A DNA stretch of 64,000 bases from Elizabethkingia sp. YR214 (GCF_003058195.1 NZ_QBUH01000009.1:62001-126000); one strand, 5' to 3'; numbered from the stretch's first letter, positions 27,182-36,905 are shown. The notes: generated by a model from the letters alone, not told the origin. Made by a program: numbers and translations.

Positions 27182-27189
27182 TATATTTG
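27182..27189 (+). promoter_or_regulatory. -7 element of gpmI
   Basis: TATATTTG fits TAnnTTTG exactly, 22 nt before the ATG. No clear -33 TTG. Confidence 0.45.
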
Positions 27190-27211
27190 TTAAGTTAAAT
27201 ATAATTCTGAA

Positions 27212-28735
27212 ATGTCTAAAAAAGCAATATTAGCCATCCTGGATGGCTGGGGGTTAGGTTTGGATCCCAAAGTTTCTGCCATTGCGCAGGCCAATACACC
27301 ATTTATTGATTCATGTCTGCAAAAATATCCTCACAGCAAACTAGAAGCTAGTGGCTTGGCTGTAGGTTTACCAGCGGGACAAATGGGGAATTCTGAAGTA
27401 GGGCACATGAATCTTGGAGCCGGACGTGTAATTTTTCAGAATCTTGTAAAGCTAAATATGGCAGTGGAAAACAAAACACTGGGGAATGAACCGGAAATCC
27501 TTGCTGCCTTTAAATATGCAAAAGACAATCATAAGAAGATTCACTTTATAGGATTAGTTTCCGATGGAGGAGTGCATTCACATATTAATCACCTGAAAGG
27601 GCTTTTGGAAGCTGCAGATGATTACGGATTAGAAAATGTTTTTGTTCATGCTTTTACAGATGGACGCGACTGCGACCCACATTCCGGAAAAGGATTTATT
27701 CAGAATCTTATTGAGTTTATGGATGCTAAAACTGGAAAACTGGCAACTATTGTTGGCCGTTACTATGCAATGGACCGCGATAAGCGTTGGGAGCGTGTTC
27801 GTGTTGCTTACGATGCTATGGTAAATGGTATTGGATTAGCAACCAATAATCCGGTAGGAGCTATTCAGAAATCTTATGAAGAAGATATAACGGACGAATT
27901 CCTGAAACCAGTTATCTGTACTCAGGATGGAATGCCGGTTGCTAAAATAGAAGCTAACGATGTTGTATTCTGTTTCAACTTCAGAACAGATAGAGGCCGT
28001 GAGATTACAATGGCTCTTTCTCAGGAAAATTTCCCTGACTACGAAATGCATAAACTTCCTTTATACTATGTGACTTTAACCAACTACGATAAAACTTTCC
28101 ATAATGTAAAAGTGGTGTATGATGAAAATATCATTACTCACACCATGGGACAGATTTTGGAAGAAAACAACAAAACGCAGATTCGTATCGCTGAAACTGA
28201 AAAATACCCACACGTTACATTCTTCTTTTCAGGAGGACGTGAAGAGGAATTCAAAGGTGAGAGAAGAATTTTATGTCCAAGTCCTAAGGATGTTCCTACT
28301 TATGATTTCAAACCGGAAATGTCAGCTTATGATATTACCAATGCTATTGTTCCGGAACTAGAAAAAGGAAGCGCAGATTTTATCTGTCTGAATTTTGCTA
28401 ATACCGATATGGTAGGGCATACAGGTGTCTTTCAGGCTGCTGTTCAGGCTGCTGAAACGGTAGATAAGTGCATTGAGAAGGTAGCTACTACGGCTTATAA
28501 CCACGGATATGCAGTATTTATTTTGGCAGACCATGGTAATTCCGATGTAATGGTAAATCCGGATGGATCTCCTAATACACAGCATTCAACCAACCTTGTT
28601 CCTTTCATTGTAATGGATAAAGATCATACATGGAATGTAAAAGATGGTAAATTAGGAGATGTAGCGCCTACAATCCTTAAAGTAATGGGCGTAAATGTCC
28701 CTGAAGAAATGACTGGAGATATTCTTGTTTCTTAA
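27212..28735 (+). CDS. gpmI: 2,3-bisphosphoglycerate-independent phosphoglycerate mutase
   Basis: Glycolytic interconversion of 3- and 2-phosphoglycerate using two Mn ions. Metal Asp11 in ILDGWG, the phosphoserine nucleophile Ser61 in GNSEVGHMN, DGRDCDPHSG and the RYYAMDRDKRW substrate segment, and the second metal cluster NFANTDMVGHTG / ADHGNSD are all present. Length 507 is standard. It leads a short transcript with the GNAT gene 8 nt downstream. Confidence 0.97.
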   Translation: MSKKAILAILDGWGLGLDPKVSAIAQANTPFIDSCLQKYPHSKLEASGLAVGLPAGQMGNSEVGHMNLGAGRVIFQNLVKLNMAVENKTLGNEPEILAAFKYAKDNHKKIHFIGLVSDGGVHSHINHLKGLLEAADDYGLENVFVHAFTDGRDCDPHSGKGFIQNLIEFMDAKTGKLATIVGRYYAMDRDKRWERVRVAYDAMVNGIGLATNNPVGAIQKSYEEDITDEFLKPVICTQDGMPVAKIEANDVVFCFNFRTDRGREITMALSQENFPDYEMHKLPLYYVTLTNYDKTFHNVKVVYDENIITHTMGQILEENNKTQIRIAETEKYPHVTFFFSGGREEEFKGERRILCPSPKDVPTYDFKPEMSAYDITNAIVPELEKGSADFICLNFANTDMVGHTGVFQAAVQAAETVDKCIEKVATTAYNHGYAVFILADHGNSDVMVNPDGSPNTQHSTNLVPFIVMDKDHTWNVKDGKLGDVAPTILKVMGVNVPEEMTGDILVS

Positions 28736-28743
28736 TTTCAGAA

Positions 28744-29235
28744 ATGAATAGAGAAATAATAATTACAACTATACAAGCTGCGGATGATAATGCTTTGGCA
28801 TCTATGATCCGCGGTGTTTTTGATGAATACGGAGCACCTACGGAAGGTACTGTTTATGTAGATCCTACAACAGATCATTTGTCTAAAGTATTTGATGCTA
28901 GTGGTTCTGTGTTATTTGTTGCTAAAGATGGAGATAAAGTTGTAGGAAGTTGTGGGCTTTATCCTACAGAAGGATTACCTGAAGACCATGTAGAATTAGT
29001 GAAATTTTATATTTCCGGAGAAGCCAGAGGAACTGGAATTGGAAGATTGTTTATGGAGAAATGCTATGAGCAGGCAGAAAAATTCGGGTATACCCATATT
29101 TATCTTGAAAGCTTGCCGGCTTTTGGTAAAGCAATCAATATTTACGAAAAGCAAGGATTCGAGCAATTGTCTGCTCCATTAGGAAATTCGGGGCATACAG
29201 GATGCGATATCTGGATGTTGAAAAAAATTGTGTAG
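28744..29235 (+). CDS. GNAT-family N-acetyltransferase
   Basis: 163-residue acetyltransferase with the acetyl-CoA pyrophosphate loop ARGTGIGRLFMEKC preceded by the substrate-side strand VELVKFYIS, and the late ESLPAFGKAINIYEKQGFE segment typical of the fold. No substrate clue. It begins 8 nt after gpmI and 10 nt before a small membrane gene. Confidence 0.9.
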   Translation: MNREIIITTIQAADDNALASMIRGVFDEYGAPTEGTVYVDPTTDHLSKVFDASGSVLFVAKDGDKVVGSCGLYPTEGLPEDHVELVKFYISGEARGTGIGRLFMEKCYEQAEKFGYTHIYLESLPAFGKAINIYEKQGFEQLSAPLGNSGHTGCDIWMLKKIV

Positions 29236-29245
29236 ATAAACCGAT

Positions 29246-29503
29246 ATGAAAAAGAATATACAGGTAGTTGTACTATTGTTAATTTTTTCCAATTTATTAT
29301 TGGCGCAGTCTGGTACTGCAGATAGTAACTCTGATATCAGAGATACTGTGACAAATTCCGGACTGGGTTTAGGAGCTATTATAGCGGTAGTAATATCATG
29401 GGATAGAAATAAATCTATTTTGTGGGCAATTATCCATGGTGTATTGGGATGGATTTACGTTATTTATTTTGCGATAATTCGTTTAATAAAGGGACGGGAT
29501 TAA
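29246..29503 (+). CDS. Small exported membrane protein
   Basis: 85 residues. Signal sequence (VVLLLIFSNLLLAQ), a short Ser/Asp-rich segment, then two hydrophobic helices (GLGAIIAVVISW and AIIHGVLGWIYVIYFAIIRLI) and a basic end. Probably an inner-membrane protein with its N-terminus processed. Last gene of the gpmI transcript. Family not recognised. Confidence 0.65.
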   Translation: MKKNIQVVVLLLIFSNLLLAQSGTADSNSDIRDTVTNSGLGLGAIIAVVISWDRNKSILWAIIHGVLGWIYVIYFAIIRLIKGRD

Positions 29504-29517
29504 GTTCTATATTTTCG

Positions 29518-29525
29518 TATCTTTG
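29518..29525 (+). promoter_or_regulatory. -7 element of the HAD gene
   Basis: TATCTTTG fits TAnnTTTG, 20 nt before the ATG; -33 not obvious. Confidence 0.45.
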
Positions 29526-29545
29526 CACTCAAATTTTTAATACAG

Positions 29546-29974
29546 ATGATAAATAAAAAACTAGCGATAGACTTCGACGGTACAATTGTAGACGATGCAT
29601 ATCCAGGAGTAGGACCTGCTAAAATTTTTGCATTCGAAACATTGTTGAAATTACAATCAGAAGGTTATCGTTTAATTTTATGGACATACAGAAGTGGACA
29701 AGCGCTACAGGATGCTGTTGATTTCTGTAAGAAAAACGGATTAGAATTTTATGCTGTAAATTCCAGTTTTGAAGGTGAAGTTTTTGATTCAGAGACACAT
29801 AGTCGTAAAATAGACGCTGATATATTTATTGATGACAGAAACCTTGGCGGATTCCCAGGCTGGGGCGAAATTTACAACATCATTAAAGAGAAAATTGAAT
29901 TCCGTGTGGCAGGCGGTGAAGTTTTAGCTTATTCAAAGCTGAAAAAAGAAAAGAAAAAAGGTCTTTTCTGGTAG
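29546..29974 (+). CDS. HAD-superfamily hydrolase (BT0820-like)
   Basis: Small cap-less HAD protein. Motif I is DFDGTIV near residues 9-15, motif II LILWTYRSG, and motif IV IFIDDRN. The two motif I aspartates indicate phosphatase chemistry. Length 142 and the GGFPGWGEIY segment match a Bacteroidota family of unknown physiological substrate. Forms a cluster with the four-helix bundle gene. Confidence 0.85.
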   Translation: MINKKLAIDFDGTIVDDAYPGVGPAKIFAFETLLKLQSEGYRLILWTYRSGQALQDAVDFCKKNGLEFYAVNSSFEGEVFDSETHSRKIDADIFIDDRNLGGFPGWGEIYNIIKEKIEFRVAGGEVLAYSKLKKEKKKGLFW

Positions 29975-30013
29975 GCAATATTGAAGAAACAAAATTCAGG
30001 GTAAAAGAAACAG

Positions 30014-30358
30014 ATGAAACAAAATGATTTACTAAAAAGGATTTTTCACTTTGGAGTAGATTGTTTAAAGTTTACAAGATCTTTACCTAAGTATCCTGAA
30101 TTTAATGTTATCAGAATTCAGTTATGTAAGTCAGGGACTTCAATAGGGGCTAACTATGAGGAAGCCCAGGCAGGCTCATCAAGAGCAGATTTTAAAAATA
30201 AAGTAAGGATTTCTTTGCGCGAAGCTCGTGAAAGTAATTACTGGTTAAGAATATTGAAAGAATTAGAAATATCTAGTCCGGAATTAGACAGATTGCTTCA
30301 GGAAAGTAAAAAAAATAAAAATATTTTAGGTACAATTTTAAATAAAACACAGATATAG
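30014..30358 (+). CDS. Four-helix bundle protein (23S rRNA IVS-type family)
   Basis: 114-residue protein of the family first seen inside intervening sequences of 23S rRNA genes but common as stand-alone genes in Bacteroidota. Signature: CKSGTSIGANYEEAQAGSS, RISLREARESNYWLRIL. Helical throughout with a Lys-rich C-terminus. Function unknown; some members sit in variable regions. Here it lies between the HAD gene and map, 39 nt after HAD. Confidence 0.88.
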   Translation: MKQNDLLKRIFHFGVDCLKFTRSLPKYPEFNVIRIQLCKSGTSIGANYEEAQAGSSRADFKNKVRISLREARESNYWLRILKELEISSPELDRLLQESKKNKNILGTILNKTQI

Positions 30359-30403
30359 AACTTGGTTCTTTTGCCTTGTTTTCTGTATCTTTTTAATAGG
30401 ACA

Positions 30404-31213
30404 ATGATTCAGTTAAAAACAATAGACGAAATCAAATTAATGCGTGAAAGCGCTCAGTTGGTTTCAAAAACTTTAGGTATGTTGGCTAAGGAAATTAAAC
30501 CTGGCGTAACAACTAAACATTTAGATAAACTTGCATTCGAGTATATTAAAGATCATGGTGCAGAACCTGCATTTCTTGGATACGGAGGCTTTCCAAACTC
30601 TTTGTGTATGTCTCCGAATGAGCAGGTTGTTCATGGTTTCCCTACAGATGAACCATTGAGAGATGGTGATATTATCTCTGTAGATTGTGGAACGTATATG
30701 AATGGCTTTGTTGGAGATCATGCATATACTTTTGAAGTTGGAGAAGTATCTCCTGAAACTAAAAAGCTTTTGCAAGTAACTAAAGAAAGCCTTTATAAAG
30801 GTATTGCTCAGTGTATCCGTGGAAAGAGAATCGGAGATATCTCTTATGCAGTTCAGGAACATGCAGAAAAACATGGTTACGGAGTAGTACGTGAGTTAGT
30901 AGGGCATGGTGTTGGAAGACAAATGCACGAAGAACCACAGGTACCTAACTATGGTAGAAAAGGTTCCGGAAAAGTAATTAAAGACGGATTAGTTATTGCT
31001 ATTGAGCCTATGATTAATATGGGAACGGAAAAAGTAAAATTTCATTCTGATGGCTGGACTGTAACAACTCAGGATAATAAACCTTCTGCACACTTTGAGC
31101 ACGATGTAGCTGTAGTAAATGGAAAACCGGTTTTATTATCTACATTCCAATACATCTACGATGCATTAGGTATTAAATCCGATGAGGAAAAAGCTTTCCA
31201 GATGGATTTCTAA
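30404..31213 (+). CDS. map: Methionine aminopeptidase, type I
   Basis: Removes N-terminal Met from nascent proteins. Metal ligands are in DCGTYMNGFVGDHA (two Asp), ELVGHGVGRQMHEEPQVPN (His), AIEPMINMG (Glu) and FEHDVAV (Glu). Start at the ATG of 30404; an upstream in-frame start adds 14 hydrophobic residues not seen in the family. Length 269. A possible promoter lies at 30362-30393 (TTG, 21 nt, TATCTTTT). The methyltransferase gene follows after 3 nt. Confidence 0.95.
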   Translation: MIQLKTIDEIKLMRESAQLVSKTLGMLAKEIKPGVTTKHLDKLAFEYIKDHGAEPAFLGYGGFPNSLCMSPNEQVVHGFPTDEPLRDGDIISVDCGTYMNGFVGDHAYTFEVGEVSPETKKLLQVTKESLYKGIAQCIRGKRIGDISYAVQEHAEKHGYGVVRELVGHGVGRQMHEEPQVPNYGRKGSGKVIKDGLVIAIEPMINMGTEKVKFHSDGWTVTTQDNKPSAHFEHDVAVVNGKPVLLSTFQYIYDALGIKSDEEKAFQMDF

Positions 31214-31216
31214 CAA

Positions 31217-31984
31217 ATGAAGAAAGTAGCAAAATTTCTTTTAAATAAATTACCGCGCCCTATGCTTATTCGATTAAGCATTGTGGCGCGTCCTTTAATT
31301 ATATCCTTTTTTAAAGGAGATAAATTTACTGATCCTATAGACGGTAGATCTTATCGTAAATTTCTTCCGTATGGTTATGGCAAACAACGGGAAAATGCAC
31401 TTTCTCCCGGTACACTTTCACTGGAAAGGCATCGCCAGATGTGGCTTTATCTGGAACGTGAAACTGATTTTTTTACCAAAAATTACAAAGTACTTCATAT
31501 CGCTCCTGAGCAGGAGTTTTTAAGAAAATTCAAAAAACAAAAAAATCTGGAATATACTTCTGCAGATCTTTTCTCTCCGATTGTGGATGTAAAGGCAGAT
31601 GTACTGGATCTTCCTTTTGAAGATGAATCCTATGATATTGTTATTTGCAATCATGTATTAGAACATATTGTAGAAGATTCCAAAGCCATGTCCGAATTAT
31701 ACCGTGTAATGCGAAAAGGCGGATGGGGAATTTTGCAGGTTCCTATGAGAACCAGTCTGGGGCATACTTATGAAGATTTTAGCATAACAGATCCTAAAGA
31801 GCGCCAGAAGCATTTTGGTCAGTACGATCATGTCCGTTGGTATGGGATGGATTATTTTGATCGTCTTAAAAAAGTCGGGTTTGATGTAGATATCAATTTA
31901 TATTCTCAAAAGTTTTCAGTAGAAGACCAGAAACGATATGGTTTGCTGGTGAACGAAATTCTTCCAGTAGTTTTTAAAAGATAA
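31217..31984 (+). CDS. SAM-dependent methyltransferase, class I
   Basis: 255-residue Rossmann methyltransferase. The SAM-binding motif I is atypical (YKVLHIAPEQEFLRKF), motif II region ADLFSPIVDVKADVLDL, and post-motif YDIVICNHVLEHI with VMRKGGWGILQVP is classical. The basic N-terminus (about 70 residues, LLNKLPRPMLIRLS) may contact membrane or RNA. Substrate unknown. Coupled to map with a 3-nt gap. Confidence 0.85.
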   Translation: MKKVAKFLLNKLPRPMLIRLSIVARPLIISFFKGDKFTDPIDGRSYRKFLPYGYGKQRENALSPGTLSLERHRQMWLYLERETDFFTKNYKVLHIAPEQEFLRKFKKQKNLEYTSADLFSPIVDVKADVLDLPFEDESYDIVICNHVLEHIVEDSKAMSELYRVMRKGGWGILQVPMRTSLGHTYEDFSITDPKERQKHFGQYDHVRWYGMDYFDRLKKVGFDVDINLYSQKFSVEDQKRYGLLVNEILPVVFKR

Positions 31985-32139
31985 AATCTGGATTAAAAGG
32001 GAAGGCTTACTAAGTGTATTTTTAATTCTGAAATCTTTTATTATTATTGTATTGGGGCAATTAACAATAATAAAACATTATCTTTTTTAGTATTAGAATT
32101 TGAGTTAATTCATTAAATTAGCTTAAAATCTAATTTATT

Positions 32140-32817
32140 ATGAAAAAAATATTTTTGTTACCTGTCTCTTTTTTTTCAATCTTAATTTTTGCCCAAACGG
32201 GAAGTGATAATATGTCTGTTTCGGCACAAGGTGAAATGTTCTTCATGATGGGGAAAAAGAATATTATAAATGAAAAAGCAATTGATGGATCACCTTACGT
32301 CAATGGAACTAATTTTATTAAAGTTCAAATTCCTAATTATAATAAATCTATTCCTGATTTAAGATATAATGCAAACAGTGATGAAATGGAATTCAGAAAT
32401 GATAATGATATTTATTTTGTAAATAAGCAACCTCAAATTAAAATTGATTTTTTATCTCTTAATAAATCATACGAATGCCTTAATTATAAAATTAATGATA
32501 AAAACTATTTTGGGTATCTGGTTGTATTAGTAGATAATGCTAAATATTCTTTATATAAAAAAGAGTCTATAGAAATTATAAAAGGTGAAAAAGGTTCTAA
32601 TCCATTTGTAACAGATCAGAACGATTTTTATGGCAAAGTTAAAAATCAGTACTTACTTAAAAAAGGAAACTATTTTTCTAAGATTTCAAAAAATGTAAAA
32701 GATATTATCGATCTATTTGATAATAAGACAGGTGTTGAAAATTATATCAAAACCAATAAAATTGATCTTTCTAAAGAAAATGATTTGATCAAATTTGTGA
32801 AATATGCTAATGAATAA
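32140..32817 (+). CDS. Secreted hypothetical protein, AT-rich
   Basis: 225 residues with a clear signal peptide (KKIFLLPVSFFSILIFAQ). The mature part is rich in Asn, Lys, Ile and Asp, with no recognised domain. Codon use is noticeably more AT-rich than in map or era on either side, and the gene has AT-rich flanks of 155 and 180 nt without obvious terminators. This pattern suits a fast-evolving or recently acquired orphan gene. No function proposed. Confidence 0.65.
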   Translation: MKKIFLLPVSFFSILIFAQTGSDNMSVSAQGEMFFMMGKKNIINEKAIDGSPYVNGTNFIKVQIPNYNKSIPDLRYNANSDEMEFRNDNDIYFVNKQPQIKIDFLSLNKSYECLNYKINDKNYFGYLVVLVDNAKYSLYKKESIEIIKGEKGSNPFVTDQNDFYGKVKNQYLLKKGNYFSKISKNVKDIIDLFDNKTGVENYIKTNKIDLSKENDLIKFVKYANE

Positions 32818-32909
32818 TAGTAGTGAATATAATATATTTAATTATTAATTATTCCTGCTTAGTTTTTTGATTATTTTCTTATTATTTTAAAAGATATACC
32901 TGAAAATTA

Positions 32910-32944
32910 TTGACTAGTCATTCTTTTATTTATTGTTAACTTTG
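32910..32944 (+). promoter_or_regulatory. Promoter candidate of era
   Basis: TTG (32910-32912), 24-nt spacer, TAACTTTG (32937-32944). The spacer is slightly longer than usual; the ATG is 53 nt downstream. Confidence 0.4.
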
Positions 32945-32997
32945 CAAAAGATTTAAAAACTTAAATCTTTTTTAATATTTCAATTTTAAATTAAATA

Positions 32998-33873
32998 ATG
33001 CACAGAGCAGGTTTTGTTAATATAGTGGGGAAACCCAATGCAGGAAAGTCTACGCTTCTTAACCAGTTAATGGGAGAGAAGTTGGCTATTGTTACCCAGA
33101 AAGCACAGACAACCAGACATCGTATTTTTGGTATTTATAACGAAGACGATGTACAGATTGTTTTTTCTGATACTCCGGGAGTACTAGATCCTAAGTATGG
33201 ATTACAGGAAAAAATGATGGAGTTTGTGAAGGAAAGTTTGCAGGATGCCGATGTTTTCCTTTTCATCGTAGATATTACAGATAAAGCACAACCTTCAGAA
33301 TTCCTTATTGAAAAGCTGAATAAAATACCGGTTCCGGTACTTATCCTTATCAATAAAGTAGATAAGGCGGATCAGAAAGTTCTTGAAGAAACAGTTGCCT
33401 TATGGCATGAAAGAATTCCGAAAGCTGAGATATTGCCAATATCTGCATTAAATGCTTATAACACGGAATATATTCTTCCTAAATTAAAATCTTTATTACC
33501 AGAAAGTCCTGCTTATTACGATAAAGATCAGTTTACAGATAAGTCTGAAAGATTCTTTGTAAACGAGACTATTCGTGAGAAAATCCTTCTTAACTACGAA
33601 AAAGAGATTCCGTATTCTGTAGAAGTTGTTACAGAGTTGTTCAAAGACAAAGGGGAAATGATTTTTATCGACAGTATTATCTATGTAGAAAGAGATACCC
33701 AAAAAGGAATTCTTATTGGACATAAAGGAGAATCTATAAAGAAAGTAGGGACTGAAGCCAGAATGGATTTGGAAAAATTCTTTGGAAAGAAGCTTCACCT
33801 TAATCTTTTTGTAAAAGTTAAAAAAGACTGGCGTAAAAATGACAGAGACCTGAAAAATTTTGGTTATCGCTAG
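32998..33873 (+). CDS. era: GTPase Era
   Basis: Essential GTPase for 16S rRNA maturation and 30S assembly. G1 GKPNAGKST, G2 region KAQTTRHRI, G3 DTPG, G4 NKVD, G5 near ISALN, followed by a C-terminal KH domain with GHKGESIKKVG that binds the 3' end of 16S rRNA. Length 291 is standard. A TPR gene follows after 45 nt. Confidence 0.97.
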   Translation: MHRAGFVNIVGKPNAGKSTLLNQLMGEKLAIVTQKAQTTRHRIFGIYNEDDVQIVFSDTPGVLDPKYGLQEKMMEFVKESLQDADVFLFIVDITDKAQPSEFLIEKLNKIPVPVLILINKVDKADQKVLEETVALWHERIPKAEILPISALNAYNTEYILPKLKSLLPESPAYYDKDQFTDKSERFFVNETIREKILLNYEKEIPYSVEVVTELFKDKGEMIFIDSIIYVERDTQKGILIGHKGESIKKVGTEARMDLEKFFGKKLHLNLFVKVKKDWRKNDRDLKNFGYR

Positions 33874-33918
33874 ATAAATTCAGTAATTTCATTTATCTTT
33901 AAATAAAGAATTTCAAAG

Positions 33919-34413
33919 ATGAACGAATATTTAGATTCAGAATTTGACCGTGCGGATGACCTGATCAGTCAGGATCTAAACGAAGAAGCTAAGGCGGTAC
34001 TCAATAATATTTTACTGGAAGATCCTAAATATGGCAAAGCACATAACCATATAGGCTGGCTTTTAAAAAATAAAGAGAATGATGCTGTGGAAGCTGAAAA
34101 GCATTATAAATTAGCTATAGATTTTACTCCGGAATATGGAGCTTCTTATCTTAACTATTCTTATCTTTTATCAGAAGCAAAACGCTACGAAGATCTTCGG
34201 GATATTCTGACAAAAGCAGAATCTGTTGAAGACGTCAATAAAAGTAATCTTGCAAGGGAGTGGGCATATTATTATGAAGATACCCGGCAATATGAAAAAG
34301 CAATTGATAAGTATAAAGAATATGCACTATCGCTTTATGAAAACTCATACATTGAGAAAGCAAAAGAAGGTATCGAAAGATGTAAAATGAAAATAGATAT
34401 ACAAAAGATGTAA
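33919..34413 (+). CDS. Cytosolic TPR protein
   Basis: 164 residues, no signal peptide. About four helical repeats (LNEEAKAVLNNILLEDPKYG, AEKHYKLAIDFTPEYGASYL, a degenerate third, and YEKAIDKYKEYALSLYEN). Protein-protein interaction module of unknown partner. Probably cotranscribed with era; terminator directly after. Confidence 0.8.
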   Translation: MNEYLDSEFDRADDLISQDLNEEAKAVLNNILLEDPKYGKAHNHIGWLLKNKENDAVEAEKHYKLAIDFTPEYGASYLNYSYLLSEAKRYEDLRDILTKAESVEDVNKSNLAREWAYYYEDTRQYEKAIDKYKEYALSLYENSYIEKAKEGIERCKMKIDIQKM

Positions 34414-34414
34414 T

Positions 34415-34442
34415 AAAAAGGCCCTTTATCAGGCCTTTTTAA
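34415..34442 (+). terminator. Intrinsic terminator after the era-TPR unit
   Basis: AAAAAGGCC / GGCCTTTTT, 8-nt loop, beginning 2 nt after the stop codon. Confidence 0.88.
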
Positions 34443-34498
34443 TTTAGGTAAACTAATTATTAATTCATAATTTCGTAATTATAAGTTAATATGTTCAT

Positions 34499-36904
34499 AT
34501 GAAGAGAAAGTTTACAATGCTTTTAATAGCAGCAATGAGTTTTAGCTATGCTCAGGAAAGCTCCAGTTATCAAAAACCTTCTGCCGAAATTTTTAAGCTG
34601 GCAGATTACACAAGACCACCATCTGTATTGATGGACAGCAAAAAAGAATGGATGGTATTTACCTATCGTCCAACTTATAAGAATCTAAAAGATCTTTATG
34701 AGGAGGATGTTAAGCTGGCAGGATTGAGAATAAATCCTTTGACTAATATCTCGAGTACGATAACATATATTGATAATCTGAAAATAAAGAATCTGAAAGG
34801 GAAATCTGAAGTTCAGGTTAAGGGACTTCCACAGAATGCAAGCCTTGCTTATTTTTCATTTTCACCAGACGAGAAATCTCTGGCATTTACAAATACAACA
34901 TCAAAAGGTGTTGAACTTTGGATAGTGGATTTGGCAACGGCAACAGCTAAAAAAGTTACTTCTGACAATCTGAATGCAAATCTAGGTTCTCCTTTTACTT
35001 GGTTCAAGGATTCAAAATCATTTTTAATTAATGTTTTGCCGGCAAACAGACCTGCACTACTGAGTGATAAAAATGATATTCCAACAGGGCCAACTGTAGC
35101 AACCAGTACCGGAAAGGTATCACAGAATGCTACTTTCCAGGATTTGTTAAAAACTCCAAAAGATGAAACTAATTTTGAAAATCTTGCAACTTCTGAATTA
35201 GCCAGAGTAGATCTGAATGGTAATGTATCAGGATTTGCAAAAAGCGGAATGTATACTTCAAAGACATTTTCACCAGATGGTAACTATATTATGATTTCCA
35301 CTATTAAAAAACCGTTTTCATATATTGTTCCATTATATCGTTTCCCTTCAGAAACTGTTGTTTTTGATAAAACTGGTCAACAGATAAAAGTAGTAAACGA
35401 AATGCCTCTAAATGAGATTATGCCTAAAGGATTCTCTTCTGTAAGAACAGGTAAGAGAAGTATAGCATGGAGAAGCGACATGCCTGCTACTTTGTACTAT
35501 GTTGAAGCATTGGACGGAGGAGATCAGTCGAAGAAAGCAGAATACAGAGACCAGATCTATACATGGGATGCTCCTTTTAATGCAGAAGCTAAAGCATTCT
35601 ATAAAACTAAAGAAAGATTTTCTGATATAGATTGGGGAAATGCTGATAATGCTTTTGTTACCGAAGGATGGTATGATACAAGAAGTACCAAGACTAGCTG
35701 GATTAATCCAAAAACAGGAGATGCTAAACTTATTATAGACAGAAATTTCCAGGATGTATACAGCAATCCGGGGAATCTTGTTTCCGAACGAAATCAATAT
35801 GGTCGAAATGTTGTTGAGATTAAAGACGGAAAAACATATTGGATAGGAGATGGATTTACCAAAGAAGGACAATTTCCTTTCATCAATGAAATGGATCTGA
35901 AAACATTTAAAACAAACAGACTTTATACTTCGAAATCTACAACTGTAAAAGAGAGAATTCTGGATGTTTTAGATGCTAAAAAGGGTGATATTCTGGTAAT
36001 GGATGAATCCAGTACAGACTATCCTAATTACTTTATTAAAAACTTTAAGACTAATAAAAGTACACCTGTAACAAATTTCCAGAATCCTTTTGAAGGTCTG
36101 AAAGGTGTGCATAAAGAGGTGATTACCTACAAACGTAATGACGGCGTTACCCTTACAGGGAATTTATATCTTCCGGCAGGTTACGATATGAAATCTAAAA
36201 AAGAAAAACTTCCATTACTAATCTGGGCTTATCCGGCTGAATATAAAGACAAAGCAACGGCAGGGATGAGTACTAAAAATGCAAATACTTTCACTTTCCC
36301 TAGTTATGGATCTTTCATCTACTGGGTTTCTAAAGGATATGCAGTATTGGATGATGCATCTTTCCCTATTATTGGCGAAGGAAAAACTGAACCTAATGAT
36401 ACCTTTATCCCACAGTTGGTAGCAGATGCTCAGGCAGCCATTGATGCTGTAGACAAACTAGGTTATATAGACCGTAAAAGGGTAGCTGTAGGCGGCCACT
36501 CTTATGGTGCATTTATGACGGCTAATCTTTTAACACATTCTAATCTTTTTGCGTGTGGTATTGCAAGAAGTGGTGCATATAACAGAACTCTTACTCCGTT
36601 TGGTTTCCAGAGTGAGCAAAGAAACTACTGGGATGTACCAGATGTGTATACCAAAATGTCACCTTTCATGAATGCTGATAAAATGAAAACACCATTATTA
36701 TTAGTACATGGTGAAGCAGATAACAATCAGGGAACATTTACAGTGCAGACGGAACGTTATTTCCAGGCACTGAAGAATCTGGGAGCTCCAGTAAAAATGG
36801 TATTGCTGCCTAAAGAAGCGCATGGTTATGTAGCAAAAGAAAATATTCTTCATTTATTATATGAACAGGATATCTTCCTGGAAAAATGCTTAAAGAATAA
36901 GTAA
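34499..36904 (+). CDS. Secreted prolyl-oligopeptidase-family (S9) serine peptidase
   Basis: Exported S9 peptidase, 801 residues. Signal peptide MKRKFTMLLIAAMSFSYAQ. The N-terminal 540 residues form beta-propeller-like repeats (including FSPDEKSLAFTN and FSPDGNYIMIS). The alpha/beta hydrolase domain follows, with nucleophile Ser668 in GGHSYGAF, the acid in HGEADNNQG and His in KEAHGYV. Similar to the dipeptidyl peptidase / glutamyl endopeptidase branch of S9; exact specificity not deducible. Single gene with its own terminator. Confidence 0.92.
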   Translation: MKRKFTMLLIAAMSFSYAQESSSYQKPSAEIFKLADYTRPPSVLMDSKKEWMVFTYRPTYKNLKDLYEEDVKLAGLRINPLTNISSTITYIDNLKIKNLKGKSEVQVKGLPQNASLAYFSFSPDEKSLAFTNTTSKGVELWIVDLATATAKKVTSDNLNANLGSPFTWFKDSKSFLINVLPANRPALLSDKNDIPTGPTVATSTGKVSQNATFQDLLKTPKDETNFENLATSELARVDLNGNVSGFAKSGMYTSKTFSPDGNYIMISTIKKPFSYIVPLYRFPSETVVFDKTGQQIKVVNEMPLNEIMPKGFSSVRTGKRSIAWRSDMPATLYYVEALDGGDQSKKAEYRDQIYTWDAPFNAEAKAFYKTKERFSDIDWGNADNAFVTEGWYDTRSTKTSWINPKTGDAKLIIDRNFQDVYSNPGNLVSERNQYGRNVVEIKDGKTYWIGDGFTKEGQFPFINEMDLKTFKTNRLYTSKSTTVKERILDVLDAKKGDILVMDESSTDYPNYFIKNFKTNKSTPVTNFQNPFEGLKGVHKEVITYKRNDGVTLTGNLYLPAGYDMKSKKEKLPLLIWAYPAEYKDKATAGMSTKNANTFTFPSYGSFIYWVSKGYAVLDDASFPIIGEGKTEPNDTFIPQLVADAQAAIDAVDKLGYIDRKRVAVGGHSYGAFMTANLLTHSNLFACGIARSGAYNRTLTPFGFQSEQRNYWDVPDVYTKMSPFMNADKMKTPLLLVHGEADNNQGTFTVQTERYFQALKNLGAPVKMVLLPKEAHGYVAKENILHLLYEQDIFLEKCLKNK

Positions 36905-36905
36905 A

